Positions 9,012 to 15,817 of a stretch of 15,817 nucleotides of DNA are shown here, piece by piece; position 1 is the first letter of the stretch, and every line of letters starts with the position of its first letter. Location: positions 6,389,001 to 6,404,817 of the forward strand of contig CAIIXF020000012.1 in the NCBI GenBank assembly GCA_903813345.2, written 5' to 3'. The notes beneath the pieces were generated by a model. That model ran no database searches and was not told where the DNA came from. It was given only the letters and a program-made list of their open reading frames with translations. The stretch is from Owenia fusiformis. Lineage: Eukaryota > Annelida > Polychaeta > Sabellida > Oweniidae. A program made the translations under genes and the position numbers.

Positions 9012-9212
9012 CTAATAAGGCAATGTATCTTCAAATAAAACCTTAGCCAAGTAAATAAGGGTCTCTGGAACACTTTTGTAAATAGTTTTCACATGCAATT
9101 TTATTCCCGGACGCCCAAACGTGTCAGGAACACATATATATTTGAATGATCTTGATTGGACATCAGGTTGCAGAGAAATCGTATTTTTACTGAGTGGATT
9201 ATTGAATTTCAT
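9012..9212 (-). CDS. Short open frame of unknown function (right member of inner pair)
   Basis: A 66-codon frame starts at ATG and contains NTISLQPDVQS, VPDTFGRPG, IYKSVPET and LAKVLFEDTLPY before its stop. It is the intact relative of the broken copy at 8548-8781, which supports it being a real, once-coding sequence rather than a random frame. It may be only one exon or a remnant of a longer element-encoded protein, since I see neither a signal peptide nor a catalytic motif. It lies just inside the right arm of the foldback element and reads toward the centre. I cannot assign a family. Confidence 0.35.
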   Translation of the reverse strand: MKFNNPLSKNTISLQPDVQSRSFKYICVPDTFGRPGIKLHVKTIYKSVPETLIYLAKVLFEDTLPY

Positions 9213-9351
9213 AATCTAGAGTCCCTTCAGGAGTGGAAAACCTTAAATTATCAGAGATTAATGTTTCCAAACTGTTTTGAAACAAACTAACGTCTTGTTT
9301 TTAACCTACACCTTGCTCCTTTCTGTCGTATTTAATAAAACAAAAATAGTA

Positions 9352-9428
9352 TATCACGGAGGGATACGAACCCCTCACCTGGGACTTGGTTATTCACTAG
9401 CGCCATAGGCGTTCTACTATTCTGGATA
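9352..9428 (-). mobile_element. Second tRNA-like module, right arm
   Basis: Mirror copy of the 77-nt module at 4412-4488. It differs in the acceptor region (CGTGATA instead of CGGGATA), which removes one more pair of the would-be acceptor stem. The T-arm-like GGGGTTCG is intact. It points toward the centre of the element. Confidence 0.55.
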
Positions 9429-9522
9429 CAACTGACGAGTCGTATTTAAGTGGAGACAAAAGTGAGGATCATTTTGAATTGACGCTCGGTATAAATATAT
9501 AATACTTTTGTTCTTTCATATC

Positions 9523-9601
9523 GGTAGCTCGTTGGCCTAATGGTTAGCGTGCCTGGCTTCCATAGTCTAGGTTAGTTGATCGAGACCCGTTCATGTCGAA
9601 C
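9523..9601 (+). mobile_element. tRNA-like Pol III module (SINE-type head), right arm
   Basis: Identical, as far as I can see, to the module at 4239-4317. Box A TGGCCTAATGG lies at 9533-9543 and box B GATCGAGAC at 9578-9586. It points outward, so a Pol III transcript would run into the 147-bp tandem units. Confidence 0.68.
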
Positions 9602-9649
9602 TTTTTGATTTGCTTGTTGTCAAGATATAATAAGTAGGGCAAAATCCAG

Positions 9650-9900
9650 AAAAAGTAGATCAAAAATACTCCAATGGAGTATAAAATTGTCACCAGGATT
9701 CCGGAATGAGACGAATGTTAACTCGTGAAATCTCGGTAGATAAGGTAGGTCAGAAAATCCGGATTAATCCGAACAAGGTTCGGGAATTTCCGTCATAAGA
9801 AGTAGGTCAAAAATACTCCAATGGAGTATAAAATTGTCACCAGGATTCCGAAATACGACGAATCGAATCGGCAAACTTCGGTACAATAATGAAGTGCATA
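9650..9900. repeat. 147-bp tandem units, outer end of right arm
   Basis: tactccaatggagtataaaa occurs at 9667 and 9814, an exact 147-bp offset, matching the two starts in the left arm. After 9840 caggattccgaaatacgacg is a recognisable but diverged start of a further unit. Confidence 0.85.
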
Positions 9901-9943
9901 AAAATCGTGAAACAGGTGTCAGGGGCTTCCCTCATCTTTCCAT

Positions 9944-10048
9944 AAATGGTTCTAAAAGCCTTATATGGATCTCTCACGTGACATTCAAAATGACGTTCCT
10001 ATATGGTTCTATGGGCCTTATATGGATCTTTCGAACACGTGACCAAAT
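9944..10048 (+). repeat. 57-bp tandem duplication containing CACGTGAC
   Basis: atggttctaaaagccttatatggatct near 9946 recurs as atggttctatgggcc and ttatatggatct near 10003. Both copies are followed by CACGTGAC (about 9976 and 10037). This is a diverged two-unit tandem repeat. The E-box words come with the duplication and are not evidence of regulation. Confidence 0.7.
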
Positions 10049-10065
10049 CAAAATCAAAATCAAAA

Positions 10066-10540
10066 TTTTACCTTGACCATTGGATGGGATTTCATAGAAA
10101 ATATCAAAGAAAACATATTCTCGTGATCCTTAAATCACTTAAATTCGATCATTTTATCTTCACCCCTTGATGGAATTTTATGAAAGAAGTTATGAAAACA
10201 CATCATCATGTAAGGGTTTTCACCTAAATTAGCTCGTTTTATCTTGACCCTTCAATTGAATTTCATTGAAAAATGTTTCATGAAAAATATCATGTTATGA
10301 TTTGTATTTAAATAAGACCGTTTCATTTAAATACTTGCTGGATAATATTTCATAAAAAAATGCACTTTAAAAATATTTCAGGATTTGCCTTAATTTATCA
10401 CTGTAATGTAAGTATTAGATTGACTCTCAAATAGGGTTCTATTTTAACTTTTTTATTGAAATTAATACTAGGCAGGACTCACTCTCTAAATAGCTAATAA
10501 AAATTCAACCCTTGGATGTGATTTCGTTGAAAAAAAAATA
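10066..10540 (+). repeat. Degenerate ~85-bp tandem repeat
   Basis: The word ttttatcttgaccctt followed by gaatttcattgaaaaa recurs in varied form starting near 10066, 10152, 10237, 10321 and 10498. The spacings are 86, 85, 84 and about twice 88. The unit expected between 10321 and 10498 is barely recognisable. It is an old satellite-like array. Confidence 0.6.
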
Positions 10541-10701
10541 TGACAAGTCCAGAATCAAATGATTTGTCCAGAACCTCTTAAGATCCTGTTTCCAGTGTAT
10601 TATAATAAGATGTTATAACAAAGTCAATTGAAAATCTTCAGTTTCAGTAAAACTAGTTGTAAAACTCCCTAAATCTGTTAAAGGGAAGCCCCGGGGGAAG
10701 C

Positions 10702-10791
10702 CTTCATTCAAGCACTGACGTTTAAGTTTATGTTTAAGAGGAAGAATTCAGTATCCCGTGTGTTCACTACCCCCCTCCCATCCCCAATTAT
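10702..10791 (+). repeat. Left member of an old inverted-repeat pair
   Basis: It starts cttcattcaagcact (10702-10716), passes through aggaagaattcag, and ends ccccaattat (10782-10791). The reverse complement of 13879-13979 has the same three words in the same order with gaps between. The two are about 3.2 kb apart and could be terminal repeats of a decayed element, since interrupted by later insertions. Confidence 0.55.
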
Positions 10792-11261
10792 TTAACTTCA
10801 TGTATACTCCAATGTGTTTCATTTCTGTGATTGATAAATGTAATCAATATGATAGCTCTATATTACTCAATTCTTAAGTCGCCAGGAGGCGTTAATTAAA
10901 AGTGCCTCTTCGAATCTCAGCCTGAAAAACAATTCCTAGCCGATCTCCTGTAATCAAGTTAAACATTCCCAGTTATGAAAACAATGAAATTGATATCACT
11001 GATTGATTGGACAACTATTAGAAATTTGTCTCCAATTGTAATACATACATGTGTATCGTATTTTGAAATCCTGGGGATATGCATTAAGTGAAGCAAATCT
11101 GAAAAGTTTCATCTTAAACATAACCAAAATTAAGCACAGAGCTACATTTTGCACTTTGGATCTTTCAACGTGTATCTAGTTTTTTGAAGCTCCGGCCGCC
11201 GTACGACCCCCGTAGAGAAAATGTGCGCAAGGTTTAATTTTAATCTTATTGAATTATGTTA

Positions 11262-11526
11262 ATTAGTTGCTTGGATGGTAGATTGTTTGTTTGCTTGCTT
11301 ATTTGCACGATTGATTGCTTGATTGACCGTTTACTTGCTTGCATTCTTTCTTTGTTGCTTAGTTGCTTTGCTGGATTAGAGTTTGATTAGTTACTTGATT
11401 GGTTGGTTTGTCGGTTGTTTGCTTGCTTTATTTGTAAGTTGCATGTTTTTTTACTTGCTTAGTTTCCTGCTTGCTTTGATGGTCGTTTGCTTGCTTGCTT
11501 GGTTGCTTGCGCGGTTGGATGCTAGG
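11262..11526 (+). repeat. Degraded (TTGC)n-type tetranucleotide array
   Basis: About 265 bp dominated by ttgctt, ttgatt, ttgttt and ggttgc words, with several pure short runs such as tttgcttgcttgcttgg near 11487. The 4-bp phase is kept over much of the stretch. It is an old, mutated microsatellite. Confidence 0.85.
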
Positions 11527-11554
11527 TTATTTATTTGAAATATGTCCAAATATC

Positions 11555-11833
11555 CATAGGCTTAGCCAGGGGGGGGGGGGAGGGTTGCGAATAAGACCCT
11601 GAGAAAGAGGAGAAAAGAACTATAAAGCTTTTTATTTGAAGCTTCTAGCTCAATTTGGAATGAAGTTGCATCTAATTTTGTAAAATTCAATATAAAAATC
11701 ATTTTTTGGCTGGTTTATGTCACAATCGCACCCCCCGATTATGTCACAATCGCACCCCCCCCCCGACTGAAACCCGAAATCTTTTTGGCAATCGCACCCC
11801 CCCCCCCCTGACTGAAAGCTGGCTACGCCCCTG
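11555..11833. mobile_element. MITE with terminal inverted repeats and ATATC target duplication
   Basis: The left end CATAGGCTTAGCCAG and the inverted right end CAGGGGCGTAGCCAG agree at 12 of 15 positions. Both are directly flanked by ATATC (11550-11554 and 11834-11838), which fits a 5-bp target-site duplication. Inside are 12 G (11569-11580), three copies of CAATCGCA followed by 6, 10 and 12 C (11731, 11755, 11797), and GACTGAAA repeated twice. It has no coding capacity. The CAGGGGCGTAGCCA end is familiar from short invertebrate transposons, but I cannot name the superfamily with certainty. Confidence 0.78.
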
Positions 11834-11838
11834 ATATC

Positions 11839-12409
11839 TGTTAATGGCCATCAATAAAACTATATTTATATTGTGAGCATTTATGGGTTTTGATAATAAT
11901 TGGCTTTATACATGTATAATTAATCAAATGTCATATTGTATCATGTTGGCTAAATCGTTTCAAGTGAAATATTTAGAACTGAAATCGGGGTTCGCTTAGT
12001 TTGAGTCAGGGAACAATCACACAGACGGATTAATTAATATTTGTTTTGATACATGAGTATTATAGGTTATAGGCAGTATCATGAGAACCAAGTAAACGTG
12101 TATAGGATTATTTTTTGTTTATTCGGAATCGAGTGAACCATCTGTAGTTTTAATTAAGGATCAATAAATACATCTAATCAAGTTCAAATATTAGAAATCT
12201 ATTTTTGACTGGATAAATTTTTGTTCGAATGTCAAACAGAACCTTCACGTTCTTTATTCATTTGGAACTTTGGTTTGAATTATTTCAATCAAATGTGTGT
12301 TGATACCCCGGGCCAATGCCATTAATTGACAAAATGTTGCAATACATTGCACGCTCGGTCTTAACTGTGTCCATCGACGGGAGCTGAGTGAACGAAGATG
12401 GTTGCAATA
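11839..12409. other. Intronic stretch without recognised feature
   Basis: AT-rich sequence. I see no exon with Trp/Cys spacing on the minus strand and no clear repeat. Confidence 0.55.
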
Positions 12410-12426
12410 GGGGGGGGGGGGGGGGG
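12410..12426 (+). repeat. Homopolymer run of 17 G
   Basis: The longest of the three G runs in the intron. Its length in the assembly may not be exact. Confidence 0.95.
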
Positions 12427-13860
12427 CATTATTGTCTTTATTACAAATTACTTTTATACATTATAACATGCATAGTAAACGGGACCCGATCGGGGAAGGG
12501 ATTGGGGTTGTGCACAATTTGCTATCTCTTTATACACGTTTTATTGCCAAATTAATATGAAAACAAGCTGGAGTAACATAAATATTTATTTAGTATTTTG
12601 TTACCACACATCAAAAGGCGCATTTGAAGTTCAGAAAATGCAAGAAGACTTGGCTAGACATTATGTACTTATATATTTATATGTTACGTATTTATTTTGT
12701 ATTCAATTCGAATTCTCGCACTCCTTGAACCACGCCCACCCCTTGGCTACGGGTATAAGAACATTCGGCACACGGAGAGAATAATATTAGACTTCTGCAA
12801 TGCAACTAATAAGAGAGACCTAAAATGAAAATAATGTAACAAGTGCTCTACTTTGGTGATAAAAATAACTGTTCCTGTAAAAATATACAATTGTAGTCCA
12901 TCACAAAGTTCATTTATTTCATGAAAGCGTCAAGGGACAATGCATCTAAACACTAAGATAAACAATTAATTAACTTCTGAAGAAACATCCTGTAGTGGAA
13001 AAAAAACAAATGGCCTTTCATAACGAATAGCCAGTCTGTCTGATTGTATAATATATTAGATACATTTTAAATTCCTTGGGAAATGAAAAATAGTTTTTTT
13101 CTGGCTGTTTAATGAAAACATAAAAATAATAAGATGAAAAATTCCCATTCATTAACATCTACATACCCCTAGTGGTATGAGCCGTGTGTTGCTACAAATG
13201 GACATGCATAATAGATGATGTGTTTGAAAGGTGGCTTTGCCTCGATGTATTGGTTAATAAATGATATTATAAACTTTATTGATCGTGAATTCACCTTTCC
13301 AAATTCAAATCCCAAATAAATAAAGCACACAATTCAAGCGTGACACAAAAATAGCAAAACAGAAAACCCTTTAACCTATAGTGCCCGAAATTATGTTAAT
13401 AAATAATTTCTACATGTTGAAATATATTGCTATTTGATTGAGTTCAAGACAAAACTTTTTGGAATTGTTTCACATAATGTAATATACAGATGTTTTACAA
13501 TCAGAGACAAGGGTCTTATACGGGGTATTATATTTGGCAAACCAATCAATAAGTAGTATTAAATTATCACAAGGTAAATAACTTAATCCCTTTTAAAATT
13601 GCGGTTAAGTAGCATCTTAATTACAGTAAAGAAAGATCATCTAGGAATTATTTCTGCCTCTCATTCCTTAAACTGGCTTCGTTAAACAGTGTCAAGATAT
13701 TTAAGTCAGAGCCAAAAACAAGACTATTTTTATATTTAAATCCCCTCACCTTGTCAATGTTTATGTCTGCATCTGGTTTTTCCTACCTTTTGGAGGGAGA
13801 CAATATACACATAGATTAATTACTGGCCATGGACATTGGACAGGGGGCACAGAAACGAAC
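12427..13860. other. Intronic stretch without recognised feature
   Basis: AT-rich sequence. A CACGCCCACCCC word with TATAAG at 12731-12757 looks promoter-like, but nothing downstream supports a gene. The plus-strand open frame at 12557-12784 has no recognisable motif. Confidence 0.5.
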
Positions 13861-13878
13861 ATTATGGGATCATTAGGG

Positions 13879-13979
13879 ATAATTGGGGAAGGGGGATGGG
13901 TTGTGTTGAATAGAAAAGTCCGGGAGTAAAGTTAAGGGGTCCTGAAATCTTCCTTTTGATATTTAGTGCTTGAATGAAG
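13879..13979 (-). repeat. Right member of the old inverted-repeat pair
   Basis: Partner of 10702-10791. Its edges are ataattgggg (13879-13888) and agtgcttgaatgaag (13965-13979), with ctgaaatcttcct in between. The member is G-rich on this strand. Confidence 0.55.
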
Positions 13980-14145
13980 ACTTGTTTCCACTCCACGCAC
14001 TCTAGTAGAATTTAAATATTTGATCCAAATGAGTTATTTTTAATCAAAAATCAAAAATGATTAAATGCTTGCTGCATGCAAACATACTACACTTAAATTG
14101 AAATGCTTTACTTAGTTAATTAACGCAGTAGTCACATGACACACG

Positions 14146-14333
14146 GATAAGACGTACCTGGGCCGAGGATAAGCAATATTTATCTCTCAATAGGTATGAT
14201 AAGTGTGAACTTTTTATTCCTGAGAATTAGCAGTTAGTAGTGCTTATTACTTATGGATAAGACATTAAGTATTCTTTCTTAGTAGTGCTTAGAAAATAGT
14301 GTTTCACGTTGTGTTAAAACAACTTTGGATAAG
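14146..14333 (+). promoter_or_regulatory. Cluster of GATA-factor motifs (candidate intronic enhancer)
   Basis: GATAAG occurs five times on the same strand, at 14146, 14168, 14198, 14256 and 14328. A reverse copy (ttatct) is at 14180. That is six WGATAR-type sites in 188 bp. Part of the density comes from a local 43-bp duplication, since ttagtagtgctta recurs at 14236 and 14279. It lies about 1 kb downstream, in transcript order, of the first visible exon. A regulatory role is inference from motif density alone. Confidence 0.3.
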
Positions 14334-15275
14334 CTCAACAGGCTTTATAACTTGCTACATACCTCTACAAAAGGTACCCATTGTACCTTAAGCATAGAAT
14401 CTGATAGCAATTTTTTCCCCAAATTAGCCACGTGCCCTGCAAACAGCTATGATAACTATGCCTCAATACACTATTATCTATTGTAATGTACAACTTATAA
14501 CATTTGATGGATGCTGAGGATATATCCCAATAATGTTTGAGCGACAAATGTATTAAATATTTCAAAGAATTACCCAGGGAGCTCTTGGTGATTCGATGGA
14601 TTATATAGCAATATGCTCCTCTCTTTAAATCCATTAGAAATGGTAGCCATAAATCACATAAACTGAGGGTATAGTGATTATCAAACAAAAGTTTACAAAT
14701 TATGTTCTCATTGACCAGTCATGCTAAAATGTGACACATAAGTCCAGAATTGAATAACCTTTACTACCGTATATAGATTATGGGGCCACGTGATCTATGA
14801 TTGGCTGTGGATGGGGGGACGGTCATTATGAAACATATTGGATTTCTCGTAAAAATAATAAATTATCTTCTGTTAATGATATATTCATCCATTGTTTGCT
14901 AAATTTATAAATCGTGTAAAATCAGGATAAACATTGAATTAAATTAATTAATTTTTAAAATTCCGAGAAACGCTGATCACCACTAAATCCTGATCAGTTG
15001 TTATGCCTATTGAATTTAGCTCGATCATTTACAACATGTAAGCCGATTTCAACTAATCATGTACAAATACAGGCTTAACAGTAAAGCAGATCGAGATATA
15101 AGATATTCAATAATTTGAGTAAAAATGGCCCCACTTAATTTGTACTTCGTGAGACGTCACATTGGACCGATGACATCGCTAAAAATTCACTAATATTTCA
15201 TAATAAATTTTTGTTAGAAGGTCAATATTTGTTTGGCTGATAAATTAAATTTCTGTTAATGTTAAAAAGTTTTAC
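14334..15275. other. Intronic stretch next to the first visible exon
   Basis: Mostly AT-rich. A 107-codon minus-strand open frame at 14688-14365 has no recognisable motif. Two CCAAT-type words occur, one next to CACGTG near 14789 and one next to GACGTCA near 15154, without any visible gene start. No exon was found. Confidence 0.55.
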
Positions 15276-15482
15276 CAATTACGTATGCGCATCCACATTT
15301 ACGATGACTTGATATCTGGAACACTTGACCTCTGGGACATTCACGTGGAATCATTTTACCGTTGGGAATAACCTCAGTTGAGTACTTTCCTCCACCTAAT
15401 GGCAAATGCCAGGTATTGTCCTTACAACACATTTTTGGTGGTTTCCCTCCATATCTTGGGTCAGTAATAGGTGGGCATTGGT
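15276..15482 (-). CDS. Exon: Cys-rich extracellular module upstream of the TSP1 repeats
   Basis: The acceptor aattttcag (AG at 15484-15483) and a GTAAAA donor at 15275 bound a 207-bp exon of 69 codons, phase 1 at both ends. The frame starts QCPPITDPRYGG, then KMCCKDNTWHLPLGGG, a middle without Cys, and RECPRGQVF and KCGCAYVI near the end. There are six Cys in all. The C-x-x-G-x-x-F...C-x-C ending recalls the last part of chitin-binding-like or other small extracellular Cys modules, but I do not recognise the family. Joining its last G to GC of the exon at 3178 makes Gly and continues directly into the TSP1 repeat. Support comes from the splice borders, the phase match and the long open frame. 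The donor is weaker than those of the other exons. Confidence 0.76.
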
Positions 15483-15817
15483 CTGAAAATTAAAATAAAA
15501 CTACATTGGAGCAGGTACTTTTCTTACAACACATTATTGCCAGAGTCTCTCCATATCTTGGGTCAGTAATAGGTGTGCATTGGTCGGAAAATTGAAATAA
15601 AACTATATGGGAGCAAGCACTTTCTTTACAACACATTTTTGCTAGAGTCCCTCATATCTTGGGTCAGTAATAGGTGGGCATTGGTCTGAAAATTAAAATA
15701 CAACTACATGGAAGCAGCAGGTAATTTCCTTACAACATATTTTTTGCTGGAGTCCCTTCATATCTTCGGTCAGTAATAGGTGGGCATTGGTCTGAAAAAA
15801 GACTACATGGGAGCAGT
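15483..15817 (-). pseudogene. Three tandem decaying copies of the exon's 5' part with its splice acceptor
   Basis: The unit ttacaacacattttt ... ggtcagtaataggtgggcattggtctgaaaat recurs with ttacaac at 15422 (within the real exon), 15524, 15626 and 15730, a 102-104-bp period. Each extra copy begins at the same exon start (15584, 15685, 15791). In the 15584 copy the acceptor AG has become CG. The copies at 15685 and 15791 keep ttttcag or ttttttcag, but their frames hit stops: TAG after about 13 codons in one, and TAA after a single-base shift in the other. Only about 60 bp of the exon is included, so none could encode the full module. The array continues beyond the window edge. Confidence 0.82.

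Larger units (their letters stand above)
9252..9839 (-). repeat. Right arm of the long inverted repeat (foldback element)
   Basis: Reverse complement of 4001-4577, including an 11-bp insertion relative to the left arm near 9340. It contains the same modules in mirrored order. Beyond 9839 the sequence continues for about 60 bp as a third, diverged tandem unit, so the exact outer end is not sharp and no target-site duplication can be read. Confidence 0.93.

Noticed and set aside
10868-10925. CTTCGAATC word resembling a Pol III box B
   Set aside because: No acceptable box A lies upstream at a suitable distance and there is no acceptor-stem pairing.
12731-12760. CACCC box plus TATAAG, resembling a promoter, with a minus-strand W-x-W and Cys word
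   Set aside because: No coding sequence follows on the plus strand, and the minus-strand reading hits a stop within about a dozen codons of the possible acceptor.
14365-14688. 107-codon minus-strand open frame in the direction of the gene
   Set aside because: It is rich in Leu, Tyr and Ile as expected from AT-rich DNA, and has no domain motif or phase 1 splice borders.

Overview
This looks like a window of animal nuclear DNA. It is AT-rich, has spliced exons on the minus strand separated by introns with GT-AG borders, and carries many decayed and some fresh transposable elements. The exon modules (thrombospondin type-1 repeats) and the style of the repeats fit a marine invertebrate, most likely a lophotrochozoan such as a mollusc. 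That taxonomic guess is an inference. There is no sign of bacterial gene organisation.

The one gene I can support runs on the minus strand across the whole window and continues past both ends. Five exons are visible, in transcript order: a Cys-rich module (15482-15276), a canonical TSP1 repeat (3178-2996), a divergent TSP1-like exon with an acidic insert (1848-1567), a second divergent TSP1 repeat (1059-859), and the first half of another canonical TSP1 repeat cut by the window edge (87-1). Every complete exon is a multiple of three (207, 183, 282 and 201 bp), and all eight observed complete-exon boundaries plus the last acceptor are phase 1. Each exon is therefore a self-contained cassette that can be duplicated, skipped or shuffled without breaking the frame. 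The product is probably a secreted or membrane-anchored multi-TSP1 extracellular protein. Upstream of the first exon, the first ~60 bp of that exon plus its splice acceptor is repeated three more times at a ~102-bp period, as decaying exon fragments.

The intron between the first two visible exons is 12.1 kb, against 0.5-1.1 kb for the others, and is filled with repeats. Its left part holds a 5.8-kb foldback structure (about 4001-9839, left end hidden in a 500-N gap) whose 577/588-bp arms are more than 99% identical by eye. Each arm carries 147-bp tandem units at the outer end and two head-to-head tRNA-like (Pol III box A/box B) modules. Inside lie further inverted repeats nested one within another: a 55-59-bp pair at 5414/6162, a 764-bp near-perfect palindrome with TTAA borders at 6804-7567, and a diverged inward-facing pair of short coding-like sequences at 8548 and 9212. 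To the right are ~85-bp degenerate tandem repeats, a degraded TTGC microsatellite, a 279-bp MITE with an ATATC target duplication, an old inverted-repeat pair about 3.2 kb apart, and a cluster of GATA motifs.

The intron between the last two exons contains a ~196-bp imperfect hairpin and an open frame with weak C-type-lectin-like character. No rRNA, CRISPR, viral gene or convincing promoter was found, and most other open frames appear to be chance or repeat-derived.
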